This document shows positions 40,628 through 51,900 of a DNA stretch of 54,247 nucleotides, piece by piece. The position numbers and the translations under genes are program-made. The notes under the pieces were generated by a model. The model saw only the letters and a list, made by a program, of their open reading frames with translations, had not been told where the DNA came from and ran no database searches. This DNA comes from Verrucomicrobiota bacterium (GTDB lineage: Bacteria > Chlamydiota > Chlamydiia > Chlamydiales > Rhabdochlamydiaceae): contig JAFEGJ010000001.1 of NCBI GenBank assembly GCA_018240015.1, positions 1-54,247 on the forward strand, written 5' to 3'. Each line of letters starts with the position of its first letter. Within the stretch, counting starts at the first letter, position 1.

Positions 40628-42662
40628 GATCGTACTCAATATGCAGTCTATCCAGATCAGGAGCCGCAGGATGGCGAGGATCCAGCTTAAACTTTCCTCC
40701 TGGGCACCACTTATCATTGAAATCAAGATACTCCAGAATGGGTGGACCGCTTAATGAGATTAAAGATGTTTTATAGGGATTTGTTGATCTTAAGTCTCCA
40801 TCTCTTCCACGACGAGTTGCATTAGAAACAAGGCATAGACCCATCTCCCGAGCCTTTGCTATACCTCCACTCTCAATCAACTTGGCGACCAAGCGCGGGC
40901 TGTCAGTTTCATTCGAGTAAAGGCGATCAATGTAAAGAACAGGCAAATTTGTCTCCGAATCCTTAAGAACGCGAAGGATAGCTCTTGCCACGATTTTTCC
41001 CTCACGATCTTTAATGGCAATCACACGAATTTTTCCATTTAATATATAAGCAAGTAAACCCTCATCACCCATCGCAAGGCGCTGGCAAGTGCTCGTTTCT
41101 GTTCCTATTAAAAGAAGATCTTCCCAGTTATCCGTATCATGTAGAGTCCATCCCTTTCTCGCCATGGTCTTTGCCTCTTCCTCCGTTAAAACGCTCGATA
41201 GATTAAAAGAAGCTAAAGACGTTTTCCATTTTCCATAGAGGTCACTCCGATTCTCGAAGAGATCCTTTAAATGAAGGTTTCCTTCAAAAGCGTATCGCTC
41301 TTCTGAAAACTTGCCCTCTAAAACAGCTGCAACAAATTTTTGAGCCATTTTGATTGCATCTTCATTTTCATTTTTTTTGAGCTCTGCCATGTAAATGGCG
41401 ATACCACCTGGATATCGCTTGGATAACATGAATGTCTCTATGAATGATTCGATATGTGACTCGCTAAGGCCTGTTCCTTCACTCGCTAGTGAGTTTGTTA
41501 TCTGTAATAACTCATCTATAGTTTTCACATTTTTCAATCGGCCGCTGTTATTACTCAGTAGTAGATACCTCGTTGCAAAAACACCTTTTCTCTGCTTTTC
41601 TCTAAAATCAGCAAGGCGCCTTTGGTAAACCGAATCGGACTCGCGATCGTTTTTATGGGGCGGAATAAATAGGATAGAAACAATATTTCTCTTATCTATC
41701 AAAGATAAAGTTTCCTTCGTTTCCTCATTAGAATCTTTTTGAGGCTGAGTTAAATTTAATTCCGTCAACATCAAATTAATTGTTTGAACAATTTTCCTAT
41801 CTTTATAGCTCTTTAAGCTTAGAAGGACTTCATTTGCAGTCGACAGCTCAATTCCTAACCCCGCAAGACATAAAGCAACCGTATTTAAATGTGCAGAAAC
41901 AGGATTGATATTTAAAAACGTTTTGCGTTTTTGAGAGTCGCTACACACACAGAAAAAAACCTGCGTAAGATGCTCTTGCAAACGATGATCTGTAAGACAA
42001 AAAATATCTTCGATCACATTTCTCGCTTTTAAATTATCTTGGAAAAAAGTGATAAAAGTAGGATCAAAGTAACAAAAAGCAAAAAACTGACCGAGCCATT
42101 GAAGGTGCTCATTAATTTGTTTTGGATTAGTGAGCATTTCAAATTTTTGACGGGCCGCTTTTTCTAAAAACGCAAAATCATAACCTTCTTTCTTGCCTAA
42201 TGCAAATAACTCATAGAGCAGCTTAGAAACAGCTTTAAAGTCTTTTATCTCCTTCGCTTGGGGAAGCCATGTCTTAATAATATAATCAACAAGAGGACAA
42301 ACTAGTTTTGTCTTTAGGAGAAACTTTTCTAAGCCTTGGATATCAGGATTTTCGCTCCATTGGCTGATAAAGTTTTGATAAGGACCGGTTTGCTGGAGGA
42401 ACCTGGCTTCTTTTTGACGAAGGTTCTCTTTCAAGAAGGAAATCACCTGCTCGGCATTATCGAGTGAGTGAGGAGTCCCACATACACCTCCCCCAGAAAC
42501 CTGCTCTAAATCCGACAAAAACGAGTTGAATAACTGCCGGCATTTAACCGAACTATCAGAGGCTAGTGTATCCAACCGCTCCAACTGAGCAATATAGGAT
42601 GTGTAAAGGCTTTCTTCTGAATAGTAATTTAAGTGACTGTCTTTAATTCCCATAAACACCAT
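40617..42662 (-). CDS. large protein of unknown family
   Basis: 681 residues, mostly helical for the first 500, with a C-terminal alpha/beta part: DWEDLLLIGTETSTCQRL, ILNGKIRVIAIKDREGKIV, ARAILRVLKDS, YIDRLYSNE and AKAREMGLCLV. The last 180 residues, with strand patterns and a terminal helix, loosely resemble an acetyltransferase-like fold. There is no signal peptide or membrane helix. Size and lack of relatives in core pathways suggest a chlamydia-like accessory or secreted protein. The final codons overlap lptB on the other strand. Confidence 0.72.
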   Translation of the reverse strand: MVFMGIKDSHLNYYSEESLYTSYIAQLERLDTLASDSSVKCRQLFNSFLSDLEQVSGGGVCGTPHSLDNAEQVISFLKENLRQKEARFLQQTGPYQNFISQWSENPDIQGLEKFLLKTKLVCPLVDYIIKTWLPQAKEIKDFKAVSKLLYELFALGKKEGYDFAFLEKAARQKFEMLTNPKQINEHLQWLGQFFAFCYFDPTFITFFQDNLKARNVIEDIFCLTDHRLQEHLTQVFFCVCSDSQKRKTFLNINPVSAHLNTVALCLAGLGIELSTANEVLLSLKSYKDRKIVQTINLMLTELNLTQPQKDSNEETKETLSLIDKRNIVSILFIPPHKNDRESDSVYQRRLADFREKQRKGVFATRYLLLSNNSGRLKNVKTIDELLQITNSLASEGTGLSESHIESFIETFMLSKRYPGGIAIYMAELKKNENEDAIKMAQKFVAAVLEGKFSEERYAFEGNLHLKDLFENRSDLYGKWKTSLASFNLSSVLTEEEAKTMARKGWTLHDTDNWEDLLLIGTETSTCQRLAMGDEGLLAYILNGKIRVIAIKDREGKIVARAILRVLKDSETNLPVLYIDRLYSNETDSPRLVAKLIESGGIAKAREMGLCLVSNATRRGRDGDLRSTNPYKTSLISLSGPPILEYLDFNDKWCPGGKFKLDPRHPAAPDLDRLHIEYDPKA

Positions 42663-42692
42663 TATTTATAATAAACAATTTAATTTACAGCG

Positions 42693-42722
42693 AAAATAAC
42701 CCCTTAAAAACTAAGGGGTTAT
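42693..42722 (-). terminator. rho-independent terminator of the outer-membrane-like gene
   Basis: On the minus strand, ATAACCCCTTA, a five-base loop and TAAGGGGTTAT form an eleven-pair stem followed by TTTTCG. It lies 38 bases after the stop of the 165-aa gene. Confidence 0.82.
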
Positions 42723-42760
42723 ATTAAGCTGCTGATAATGAATAACTTAAGGAAAATTAC

Positions 42761-43258
42761 TTAAAACATGATTCCGTATGTGAAATACACGAGCGGAAAC
42801 TTCACTATAGTATGGTGACGCTCAAGAGCAAATGTTGGCCATTCAACTGAGACTTGCATGAAACGGGTATCCCCTGCCTCGTTTTGATATTGCTTCCCAA
42901 ACACGACTTCAGGAGCCAGCAACCAGACATGCCCCTTGCTCGTAAAAGCATAGCTAAGAGCGGGGCCACCACCGACATAGAATTGTGATTTGAGATTAGG
43001 CTTGAAGAAATACTGATAAAGAGCAGCTCCCTTTATCTGGGTGGCATGAACAACCGTCGCAGCGTTCAAGGAGAAATCAAATCCATTGTGATTCTGCTGC
43101 CCACGGTATCCGATACCGAAATTCGGAAGAGGTACCGGGCATGGTCCAAGACCTATATCCAAGTAACCTTTCGAAGAAGTGACAGGCGCGGTTGCTTCTT
43201 CTCCCAGAAGAGCTCCTGCCATGAGTAGTGTTGCGAGTCCCAATTTTATCATTTTCAT
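42761..43258 (-). CDS. outer-membrane beta-barrel-like protein
   Basis: 165 residues starting MKMIKLGLATLLMAGALLGE, a clear signal peptide ending around 20. The mature part alternates short strands (YLDIGLGPCP, FDFSLNAATVV, LYQYFFKPN, SQFYVGGGPALSYAF, FMQVSVEWPTF) and ends in Phe (YFTYGIMF), typical of small outer-membrane barrels. GGAGGG lies before the ATG. A hairpin covers the ribosome site, see findings. Function is unknown. Confidence 0.78.
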   Translation of the reverse strand: MKMIKLGLATLLMAGALLGEEATAPVTSSKGYLDIGLGPCPVPLPNFGIGYRGQQNHNGFDFSLNAATVVHATQIKGAALYQYFFKPNLKSQFYVGGGPALSYAFTSKGHVWLLAPEVVFGKQYQNEAGDTRFMQVSVEWPTFALERHHTIVKFPLVYFTYGIMF

Positions 43259-43280
43259 AATTCCCTCCTTTAGGGAAATT
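43259..43280 (-). promoter_or_regulatory. hairpin over the ribosome binding site
   Basis: TTCCCT and AGGGAA arms around AAAGG would pair part of the Shine-Dalgarno sequence AAAGGAGGG of the outer-membrane-like gene. The stem is short, but its placement over the ribosome site would favour translational control. Confidence 0.4.
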
Positions 43281-43316
43281 AGAAAGAATAAAAATTAAGA
43301 AGATTTAACTGCAATA

Positions 43317-44381
43317 TTAAACAAAACTTGCTTGCAAGTTTAATATTTCTTGCATAACAGATTCAATAGACAATGAGTGTAGGCAATCACTTTTTTTACT
43401 TCCACCGCATCCATCCATACCGCAGGGCTGACAAGAAAATCCGGCAGTGATGATCTTAACTTGCAAGTTCTGCCAAGGTCCCCAATTTTCCCACGATGTG
43501 GGACCAAAAAAGACAAGGGTGGGTGTTTTAAGCGCGCTGGCCATATGCAGCGCGACCGTATCGACACAAATGAGACACTCGCTGCCCTCAATGAGTGCGC
43601 CGAGTTCTTTGAGAGATGTTTTGCCTGCTTTATTGATGATTTTGCCCGGTTCTTTGACCTGCGCTAAAATCTCTTCAATCATCGCCATCTCATGCGGATC
43701 GGGACTAGCCGAAAGTACGATGCGTTGCCCTCTATCTTGAAGCTGATCGATGAGCTGGGCAATGAAGGACATGGGGGGACATTTGAATCGCCATCGAGAA
43801 ACAGGATGGATCAAAATATATCCCTCGCTAAAGCGAGGCGCCTCTTCAGGAATAACGAAGGTGAGGTCGCGCTCGGCATTAGAAGGAAAAATGCCGATGC
43901 GCCGCAACGCATCCAGATTACGCTCGACAGCATGACGAGGTGTTTTGCAATTTTTGACGATATGGGTGAAGACTTTCTTCTTTCCTCTAAATCCCTTACC
44001 TTCGGGATCGTATCCCACCCGAATAGGTGCACCGGAAGCGAGTGCGAGAAGCGCTCCGCGATCCCCTTCCGTGAGATTTAAAACGAGATCGTATTTTTGT
44101 GAGCGGATGGTGCGCAGAAACCCGATTTCTTTGGCCACACGTTTGAAGAGGCCTTGCTTCTTTAAGCTTTTGTCATAGGAGAAAAATTGGTGGATGGCGG
44201 GGTGTCCCTCTAACATCGGCTTTGTCTCGCTATAGACAAGCGCATCGATTTGGGCGTTCGGAAAACGGCTTTTTAAAATACTAAAGACCGGCGATGTGAG
44301 AAGAACATCTCCGTGATGCCGGAGTTTAATCACTAAGATTTTTCGTACCGAAGAAAGGTTAGGATAATTGCCGTAGCTCAT
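43317..44381 (-). CDS. lipopolysaccharide heptosyltransferase, GT9 family
   Basis: 354 residues. N-terminal KILVIKLRHHGDVLLTSPV (donor/acceptor loop of GT9), C-terminal YILIHPVSRWRFKCPP, DTVALHMASALKTPTLVFFG and the cysteine-rich CQPCGMDGCGGSKKSDC, as in WaaQ/RfaQ core heptosyltransferases. It probably adds a heptose-like sugar to LPS core at the inner-membrane face. It overlaps the GT9 paralogue upstream by four bases (ATGA). It is close to the LPS export operon. Confidence 0.88.
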   Translation of the reverse strand: MSYGNYPNLSSVRKILVIKLRHHGDVLLTSPVFSILKSRFPNAQIDALVYSETKPMLEGHPAIHQFFSYDKSLKKQGLFKRVAKEIGFLRTIRSQKYDLVLNLTEGDRGALLALASGAPIRVGYDPEGKGFRGKKKVFTHIVKNCKTPRHAVERNLDALRRIGIFPSNAERDLTFVIPEEAPRFSEGYILIHPVSRWRFKCPPMSFIAQLIDQLQDRGQRIVLSASPDPHEMAMIEEILAQVKEPGKIINKAGKTSLKELGALIEGSECLICVDTVALHMASALKTPTLVFFGPTSWENWGPWQNLQVKIITAGFSCQPCGMDGCGGSKKSDCLHSLSIESVMQEILNLQASFV

Positions 44382-45253
44382 AGGATCTCCTCTAAAGCTT
44401 GGATGATATCAGCTTCGGGAATGAAATTCACATTGTGGGGATCTCCCAGGCATTTAGCGCGGTCGGAAAGAGGAGCCCATTCGGAAATTTTTGTGCCGCC
44501 GAAGAGGACAACTTGCGGTTTATTATAGGCGGCTGCGATATGCATGATACCTCCATCTCCGATAAGAAAAGCATCGGCAGAAGCGATGAGACTCATAAAA
44601 TCATCAAAAGAGTCTGTCAGGCGTATTTCGTGTGGCACTTGGAGCATGCAAGAGAGCTTTTCGGCAGGTGCTAGGTCTTTAGGTTCTCCATTGATGACGA
44701 CATAAAACGGTTTTTTCACAGCCGATAAAATGCGGGCATATTTATCCAAATCGAGTGTGCTGCCGAGGCGATTATTGGTCACCGAAATAAAGAGGACCGG
44801 GCCAGCAGTAAATTTTTGAAGTGGCGGCATTTTTAGGCGTGGACGCAAGTCTTCTGGTATTTCCTTTAACGTTGGATCGAGAAGCTGAAGAGTTTTGAGA
44901 GCTTGGTGTGTAAAAGGGTCTTTGCGAGAGACAACTGTGGCAATGCGACGCTTCGAGCGCAAGAGTCGCATCAAAAAATTCACCATCTTCATGGGAGTTG
45001 GTTTTGCGGAAATGAGCAGATCGAATTGGAACCTTCTCTGAGCCCAAGCGAGTCGTACTAAACCCCAATAACCGCCAGACGGTATAGTAATAATTTTATT
45101 CGGACCTTCTAAATAAGGAGCAAGCGCTTTAGCATTTTCATCTATAAACAATATAGTTTTCGCACTGGGCATTTGCCTTTGGCATAAATACATGAGCGGC
45201 AAAGAGCAAATCACATCTCCCAGGCCATTGCGTCTAATAATTCCGATGGTCAT
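44378..45253 (-). CDS. GT9-family glycosyltransferase
   Basis: 291 residues. IGIIRRNGLGDVICSLPLMY, then PVLFISVTNNRLGSTLDLDK and DAFLIGDGGIMHIAAAYNKP, QVVLFGGTKISEWAPL match the heptosyltransferase fold, but the substrate-binding details differ from the partner at 43317-44381. Two GT9 genes in a four-base-overlapping operon suggest successive sugars of the LPS core or another envelope glycan. It is divergent from ndk. Confidence 0.85.
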   Translation of the reverse strand: MTIGIIRRNGLGDVICSLPLMYLCQRQMPSAKTILFIDENAKALAPYLEGPNKIITIPSGGYWGLVRLAWAQRRFQFDLLISAKPTPMKMVNFLMRLLRSKRRIATVVSRKDPFTHQALKTLQLLDPTLKEIPEDLRPRLKMPPLQKFTAGPVLFISVTNNRLGSTLDLDKYARILSAVKKPFYVVINGEPKDLAPAEKLSCMLQVPHEIRLTDSFDDFMSLIASADAFLIGDGGIMHIAAAYNKPQVVLFGGTKISEWAPLSDRAKCLGDPHNVNFIPEADIIQALEEIL

Positions 45254-45301
45254 AAATAAGAGTCTTTAATATACTCGAAAAACACATTTAGGAGAAAAAA
45301 A

Positions 45302-45742
45302 ATGGCAATTGAACAAACACTTTCGATCATTAAACCCGACGCGGTCGCTGATAATCATATAGGAGAAATTTTAGCCCGCTTTGAAAAAGCCGGTCTTAAA
45401 ATCATCGCTGCTAAGATGATTCACCTGACGGTGGAGCAAGCAAGAGCGTTCTATGCCGTCCATGCTAAGCGCCCTTTCTACAATGATCTCGTCACTTTCA
45501 TGATTGAAGGCCCTGTCCTGATCTCTGTTTTAGAAGGTGAAGACGCCGTAGCTAAAAATCGCGCTATCATGGGAGCCACTAATCCTAAAGACGCAGCTCC
45601 AGGTACGATCCGCAAAGACTTTGCGGAAAGCATCGACCGCAACGTGGTCCATGGATCCGATAGCCTCGAGAATGCTAAGATCGAAGTGGCTTTCTTCTTT
45701 AAGCCGAGCGAGATCCATTCCCGAGCTCTTCACGCGGTTTAA
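45302..45742 (+). CDS. ndk: nucleoside diphosphate kinase
   Basis: 146 residues; AGGAG eight bases upstream. Transfers gamma-phosphate between NTP and NDP through the phospho-histidine His117 in NVVHGSDS. Motifs [39 protein letters not shown] are normal. The C-terminus is slightly longer than the usual 141-143. It converges with dtd, eight bases apart. Confidence 0.97.
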   Translation: MAIEQTLSIIKPDAVADNHIGEILARFEKAGLKIIAAKMIHLTVEQARAFYAVHAKRPFYNDLVTFMIEGPVLISVLEGEDAVAKNRAIMGATNPKDAAPGTIRKDFAESIDRNVVHGSDSLENAKIEVAFFFKPSEIHSRALHAV

Positions 45743-45750
45743 AAAATATT

Positions 45751-46185
45751 TTAGTGTTCTAAAATTAACGTAACCGGGCCATCGTTGACGAGGCTAACCT
45801 CCATCATCGCTCCAAACTCTCCTGTTTTGACTTTGATCTGAGTAGAGAGCTCCTGCACTAGCTTTTCATAAATGGGCTTCGCCATTTCTGGACGAGCTGC
45901 TTCTAAAAAATCGGGACGACGTCCTGAGTTGCAATTCCCATACAGAGTAAATTGAGAGACGACGAGAATTTCGCCTCCGATATCGAGTACCGAGCGATTC
46001 ATTTTTCCTTGCTCATCAGAAAATATTCGTAAGTGGATAAGCTTTTGCACCATCCATGGGATTTTTTCCGAAGTATCGTCTTTGTGAATGCCGAAAAGTA
46101 CCATAAGGCCGGCGCCTATTTTTCCAACGATGCGATTTTCTACGGTAACAGAGGCTTCTTTTACTAGTTGGACAACTGCGCGCAT
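45751..46185 (-). CDS. dtd: D-aminoacyl-tRNA deacylase
   Basis: 144 residues. [28 protein letters not shown] (SQxT motif) and [12 protein letters not shown] (NxGPxT motif) define Dtd, which removes D-amino acids and glycine mischarged on tRNA. The length is standard. It overlaps pckG by 22 bases and is probably co-transcribed with it. Confidence 0.96.
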   Translation of the reverse strand: MRAVVQLVKEASVTVENRIVGKIGAGLMVLFGIHKDDTSEKIPWMVQKLIHLRIFSDEQGKMNRSVLDIGGEILVVSQFTLYGNCNSGRRPDFLEAARPEMAKPIYEKLVQELSTQIKVKTGEFGAMMEVSLVNDGPVTLILEH

Positions 46186-47861
46186 AATTGATCTATGTGT
46201 TTCTGAAAGGGTTTAGGAAATCGATCTCCAAAGAGAGCAAAATACTGCTGCAAATCCTCCATTTCTTTTTGGTAAAGAGCTTTGTCAAAAGAAATGAGCT
46301 CTGCAGGTTTAAAAGCTCCAGGCATCGGTAAATTTCCGATAGGCGTGGAGGCAGCGGTGTCATGCTCAAATATCCATTTAAGGACATGGATGTTTTCTCC
46401 AAAGCCAGGCCATAAAAAATTCCCGTTGTTATCTTTGCGGAACCAATTGACTTGGTAAATACGAGGAGGGTTTTTCAGTTTTTCTTCCATCGAGAGCCAG
46501 TGACCAAAATAATCGGCCATATTGTATCCGCAAAAAGGGAGCATAGCGAAAGGATCGTGGCGCAGTTTGCCCACAGCTCCTTCAGCGGCAGCAGTCGTCT
46601 CGGATGACATGCTGGCGCCAAAAAAGACGCCCTGCGTCCAATCTTTGGCTTCGGCTACAAGAGGAACGGTAGTGCTACGGCGTCCTCCAAAAAGAATTGC
46701 CGAGATGGGAACGCCTTCAGGATTATTCCATTCTTCATCTAAAACAGGACATTGCTGCAGCGGCGTCGTGAACCGAGCATTGGGATGCGCTGCTTTTGTG
46801 TTAGAGGTCGGATCCCAGGACTTTCCTTGCCAGTCGAGTAGATGTGAAGGAGGTTTGTCTGTCATTCCTTCCCACCAAACATCTCCCTCATCCGTAAGTG
46901 CTGTGTTGGTGAAAATCGAATTTTTGGAAACAGCTTTAAATGCGCTGGGGTTGTTTTTGAGAGAGGTGCCGGGAGCAACGCCGAAAAGTCCGCATTCGGG
47001 ATTGATAGCCCAGAGGCGACCGTCAGGGCCAGGGCGAAGCCACGCGATGTCATCTCCGACGCAGCTGACCTTCCAGCCAGGAAGTGTGGAAGCGAGCATG
47101 GCGAGATTGGTTTTGCCGCAGGCACTAGGAAAAGCCGCTGTCATATATTTTTTCACACCACTTGGGCTCGTGAGTCCTAAGATGAGCATGTGCTCGGCTA
47201 GCCATCCTTCCCGCCGGCCGAGAACGGAAGCGATGCGCAGCGACAAGCATTTTTTGCTCAGGAGTGCATTGCCGCCGTATCCGCTCCCATAAGACCAAAT
47301 GCTTAAGTCTTCAGGAAAATGGACGATGAGTTTGTGATCAGGATCGCAGGGCCAAGGAATATCGTTTTTTCCTTTTAGGGGAACGCCGACAGAGTGCAGA
47401 CAGGGAACAAACTGGGTGATCTGCGAAAGGGGGACGATCTTGGTCATGATGTGCATATTCACAACGACATAGGCAGAATCGGTGATTTGGACGCCGAAAA
47501 CATGTCCCATCCGGAACGGAATCACATAGAGGGTGCGTCCTTCCATACATCCCGAAAAAAGTGAGAGGAGCTTTTCTTTCATCTGCGCAGGATCGGCCCA
47601 GTTGTTGGTCGGGCCGGCTTCGTCTTTGGTTTTAGAGCAGATGAAGGTCGCTTCTTCGCTGCGGGCGACATCTTGGGGGCCTGAGTGGCACCAAAAACTA
47701 TGTGGGCGAAGCTTTGGGTTTAGGGGAACGAAGGTCCGATTATTGACGAGCTCTTCACAGAGAAGATCGTATTCTTCTGAAGAGCCATCGCAGATGCGGA
47801 CATTTTTAGGTTTGCAAAGGGCTTTGACTTCTGAAATCCAAACTTCTAGGTTGGATTTCAT
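46164..47861 (-). CDS. pckG: phosphoenolpyruvate carboxykinase (GTP)
   Basis: 565 residues. Converts oxaloacetate and GTP to phosphoenolpyruvate, linking the TCA cycle to gluconeogenesis. The GTP-type signature [11 protein letters not shown] with its cysteine (kinase-1a), [29 protein letters not shown] and [14 protein letters not shown] are visible. Slightly shorter than the usual 590-620. The ATG overlaps the mreB stop. The order SNF2-mreB-pckG is that of C. trachomatis. Confidence 0.96.
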   Translation of the reverse strand: MKSNLEVWISEVKALCKPKNVRICDGSSEEYDLLCEELVNNRTFVPLNPKLRPHSFWCHSGPQDVARSEEATFICSKTKDEAGPTNNWADPAQMKEKLLSLFSGCMEGRTLYVIPFRMGHVFGVQITDSAYVVVNMHIMTKIVPLSQITQFVPCLHSVGVPLKGKNDIPWPCDPDHKLIVHFPEDLSIWSYGSGYGGNALLSKKCLSLRIASVLGRREGWLAEHMLILGLTSPSGVKKYMTAAFPSACGKTNLAMLASTLPGWKVSCVGDDIAWLRPGPDGRLWAINPECGLFGVAPGTSLKNNPSAFKAVSKNSIFTNTALTDEGDVWWEGMTDKPPSHLLDWQGKSWDPTSNTKAAHPNARFTTPLQQCPVLDEEWNNPEGVPISAILFGGRRSTTVPLVAEAKDWTQGVFFGASMSSETTAAAEGAVGKLRHDPFAMLPFCGYNMADYFGHWLSMEEKLKNPPRIYQVNWFRKDNNGNFLWPGFGENIHVLKWIFEHDTAASTPIGNLPMPGAFKPAELISFDKALYQKEMEDLQQYFALFGDRFPKPFQKHIDQLCAQLSN

Positions 47862-48937
47862 CAGTCGAGCGAGCGACGTTTTTTGAACTTGTCAAGGTAC
47901 TCGAGCGCTTTTCCAGTTCCCAGACACACCGCAAGCAAAGGATGGGGAGCTACGGTCACAGGCAGGCCCGTCTCTTTAATGAGGGCTTTGTCGAGTCCCT
48001 TGATGAGGGCGCCACCACCTGCGAGCACCATGCCACGCTCGACGAGGTCGGCGGCAAGTTCGGGAGGACATTTTTCGAGTGTGAGTTTCACACTTTCGAT
48101 GATCTGCTGGATGGGCTCACCAAGGCATTCGCGGATTTCGACGGAGTTGATGCGCTTAGTGACAGGAAGGCCAGCGACTTGGTCGCGTCCCCTCACTTCC
48201 ATCTCGAGTTCGTGGTCACCGAGTGGATACGCAGATCCAATCGTGATCTTGATTTCCTCCGCTGTGCGCGGTCCGATCATGAGGTTGTAAGTGCGGCGCA
48301 TGTAGTTGACGATGCACTCGTCAAACTCGTCACCAGCGATGCGCAGCGACCGACACTCGACGATACCGCCCAGCGATATGATAGCGATCTCTGTCGTACC
48401 GCCGCCGATATCGACGATCATGTTGGCAGAGGGTTCGTGGACGGGTAAGTCGACGCCGATGGCCGCTGCCATGGGTTCTTCGATCAGGATCACTTCTTGA
48501 GCGCCGGCACGAAGAGCCGAGTCTTCCACAGCCCGTTTTTCTACGCCGGTAATGCCAGAAGGAACAGCGATTAAAATTTTGGGACGAAATAAGCTGCGCG
48601 CGGGTGTGACGCGCTTGATGAGGGCTTTGAGCATCCCTTCAGCGATTTCAAAATCGGCGATGACACCATCTTTCATCGGACGGACAGCATGGATTTTGCG
48701 CGGGGTTTTTCCTAGCATCGCTTTGGCTTTATGGCCGACTGCGAGAACTTCGTTAGTAGCGGAGTCGACAGAAACGACGGAGGGCTCGGCAAGGACAATG
48801 CCTTTGCCTCTAACATATACGAGGGTGTTGGCAGTTCCTAAGTCGATACCGATGTCACTAGAAAAGAAGGTGGAAAACCGTCCGAATTTTCCAAGGATTT
48901 TTTTGCTAAGGTCTTGCAGGCTTTCTTTAAAACTCAT
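47861..48937 (-). CDS. mreB: rod-shape determining protein MreB
   Basis: 358 residues, actin fold. [52 protein letters not shown] and the phosphate-2 region [13 protein letters not shown]. In chlamydiae, which lack FtsZ, MreB organises division and septal peptidoglycan synthesis. It overlaps pckG and follows the SNF2 gene by six bases. N-terminal 25 residues ([15 protein letters not shown]) are an amphipathic extension. Confidence 0.97.
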   Translation of the reverse strand: MSFKESLQDLSKKILGKFGRFSTFFSSDIGIDLGTANTLVYVRGKGIVLAEPSVVSVDSATNEVLAVGHKAKAMLGKTPRKIHAVRPMKDGVIADFEIAEGMLKALIKRVTPARSLFRPKILIAVPSGITGVEKRAVEDSALRAGAQEVILIEEPMAAAIGVDLPVHEPSANMIVDIGGGTTEIAIISLGGIVECRSLRIAGDEFDECIVNYMRRTYNLMIGPRTAEEIKITIGSAYPLGDHELEMEVRGRDQVAGLPVTKRINSVEIRECLGEPIQQIIESVKLTLEKCPPELAADLVERGMVLAGGGALIKGLDKALIKETGLPVTVAPHPLLAVCLGTGKALEYLDKFKKRRSLD

Positions 48938-48943
48938 AAACTC

Positions 48944-51900
48944 TCATGTACGAAGAAGTTCTAATACATCTTCCCAGGTTAATTTCGCAATAGCCTCATC
49001 ATCGCAACTTACGACTTTCTTGACCAATCCTTTTTTCCGTTTTTGCATTTCAGCAATTTTCTCTTCGATAGTTCCGACAGTAATTAATTTATATGCAGAA
49101 ACATTCTTTTTCTGGCCGATGCGGTGGACGCGGTCGGTGGCTTGATTTTCAACAGCGGGGTTCCACCACATGTCGTAATGGATGACGGTGTCAGCACCTA
49201 CTAAATTAAGGCCGGTACCGCCGGCTTTAAGAGAAACGAGGAAGACGGGTATCGATTCATCTTCGTTGAATTTCTTCACAATCTCAAGGCGGTTTTTGCT
49301 CGAACCATCGAGATACTCAAAGCGGATGCCACGTTGTTGCAAATCGGTACGCATGATTTGGAGCATGCGTGTGTACTGGCTGAAGATAACGGTTTTGTGC
49401 TTGCCTTCGACGAGTGTTTGGAGGAGTTCGAGGAGCATCTCGTATTTGGCTGAGTCGCCGTTTTCTGCTTTTTCTTTGGCAAAGATAGCGGGGTGGCAGC
49501 AGATTTGTTTGAGGCGCGTCAGCGTCGCAAGGACGTGTATTTGTACGCGATCGAATCCATCGCGCTCAACCAATTTAACGAGTTCATCGCGGGCCGATGC
49601 TGCGTAAGAGCGGTAGAGTTCTTGCTGAACATCGCTGAGCTGGCAGTGGTAGACAATCTCGGAAACAGGTGGGAGATCGTCGAGGACGTCGTTTTTCATG
49701 CGGCGTAAGATAAAGGGAGCAACTTTTTTGCGTAGGTACTCCAAATTTTTCGTCTGCTCGGCTCCGGTGACGCGGATATATTTTTCCACAAATCGATCGT
49801 AGGAGCTAAGGAATCCGGGCATGAGGAAGTCGAACAAACTCCAGAGTTCATCGAGAGAGTTTTCGATCGGCGTTCCAGACAGGATGAGGCGATGGTGGGC
49901 GCGGATCATCTTGACCGACTTTGCGTTGCGTGTCCCGCGATTTTTGATGTGCTGAGCTTCGTCGAGAATGACGTATCCAAAATGGTGCTTATTATAGGTT
50001 TCGACATCTTTTTGAAGGAGTGTGTAAGAGGTGATCACGATATCATATTTGGCTACACCTTCGATGAGCCTTTTGCGCGCGCTGGGTACCCCATCGACGA
50101 TGATCACTTTCAGCTCAGGATCGAATTTGGCCAGCTCTTCTTTCCAGTTATAGAGAAGCGATGTTGGACACACGACGAGGGAAATGGCTTTGTTCTTACT
50201 TTGGTATTGTGCGATGGCGACGATGGCTTGGAGTGTTTTACCAAGACCCATGTCATCCGCCAGAATTCCGTTGAGATACATGAGACGCAGACGCTCGAGC
50301 CAGTGGACGCCCTCGGTCTGATAGTTACGCAGCGTTGCTTGGATCTCCATCGGCGTGGGTGTGAACTCAAGGACTTTTTCTCCGAGCATCTGTTTGCGGA
50401 TATCAACCAGCTGCTCCGTCATTGAAAATTGTACGGGAAGACCTTTGAAATGAGAAGCGTCGATATTGGCCAGGCTCCAGAGGGGACGCTGCATCGTATG
50501 ATCATCGAGGACATCGATGCCGAGTTCATCAAAGAGTTGGACCAGTGCTGTAATTTTTTCCAAATCGAGAACCAGAATTTTTGGAATCTTTCCGCCTTCC
50601 CCTTTCTTTGTTTTGGGCTTGGGTGTATCGAGTTCAATGAAGGGGCGCCTTGAGGCGATGCACTCCCAAAGTTGGTCCATCTTGATACCCTTTAAGGAGC
50701 CGCTCACTTTCAGTTGTATTTCATACAGATCGATGCGATCGGTATGTCCGAGGAGCAGCTTGAACTTACTTTGGTCGTAAATGAATTGATCGAGAAGATT
50801 TTGCGGGCAGTTGAACGTGACGCGATCTTGAAATCTCGGAATGACATCGGTCATGAACTCGACAATTTTCTTTTCCGACTTGGCGATGTACATGCCTTCG
50901 GCGGGATTGTAGATAAAATCTTGGAACAGGCCATCGAGGATTTTACGCTCTTCGACGAGGTCCCTGGCAAGAATGCCCTGTTTGCTCACAAAAGTTGCAG
51001 CGTCGTCGTAGGTAAGCTGCGTGGCGGATGCCGGAACTCGATGTCCTTCATAATGGAAGAATAGAGAGGCTTCGAGCTGACCATCGAGGTAGACGATTTC
51101 GCAAGTTGCTTTGATGGGACCGGCAAACGGAAGCGTCACAAAATCTTCGATCGCGCTGCGGTTCTCAATTTTGGCAAAGTGCGACAGTTGAGGAAGAGCA
51201 TTTTCGACAAACGAGCCAAAGAGGGGCTCGGGGATCGTCATATCCTCGATCGGAAGGAGGCTCTTAAGGTGGGTGCGCTGTATCATCTTATCAAATCGAT
51301 AATACGTATTTTGGTGGAGCATCCCGGGCTTTGCGCACTCTAAAAGACGCGCACTCGCGATATCGATCTCTTTATCGTGGAGGACGATGAGTGGACGGAG
51401 CAGTATTTTTGAAACCGGCGGTTTCATATACTCGATGAAAAACTTAAGTGTCGATGGCAGCGAAGAATAGCGTAAAGGCGTGTCGAAATTACCCTCATAG
51501 AGCCCGGGAAGCTCGGGGAGCTCTTCTTCGGGTCCGGAGAAAGCATTCTCACTCAGCGCTTTTTCATGGACAGAAGCTAAAATAAAGCCAAATAGTTCCT
51601 GGTCGATATGAAGGATCCGATACCCTTTTTCTGCACTCACTTGTTCAGGATAGCGCGCTTGCTCCATGAGCATGCGCATGATCTCATGCTCTACCCCTTT
51701 AAAAGAAGCGAGTGAAAAGGAATAACGTTTGGTACCGATAAAAATCGGCTCCTCATATCGCATCGCCTCGAAAAACTTCTTCACATACGGAATATGTAAG
51801 GGCTTCGACCTGGAAGGAAGGCGAAGAGCAATCTGACACTCGATGATATTTTTTGTATCTCCACTGGGTGGCGGCGCAAAAATAAGCATCGCTTCAGCCG

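Noticed and set aside
46522..47292. 256-residue plus-strand frame
   Set aside because: Antisense to pckG, whose catalytic motifs are all in the minus frame.
47942..48448. 168-residue plus-strand frame
   Set aside because: Antisense to mreB with no start signal.
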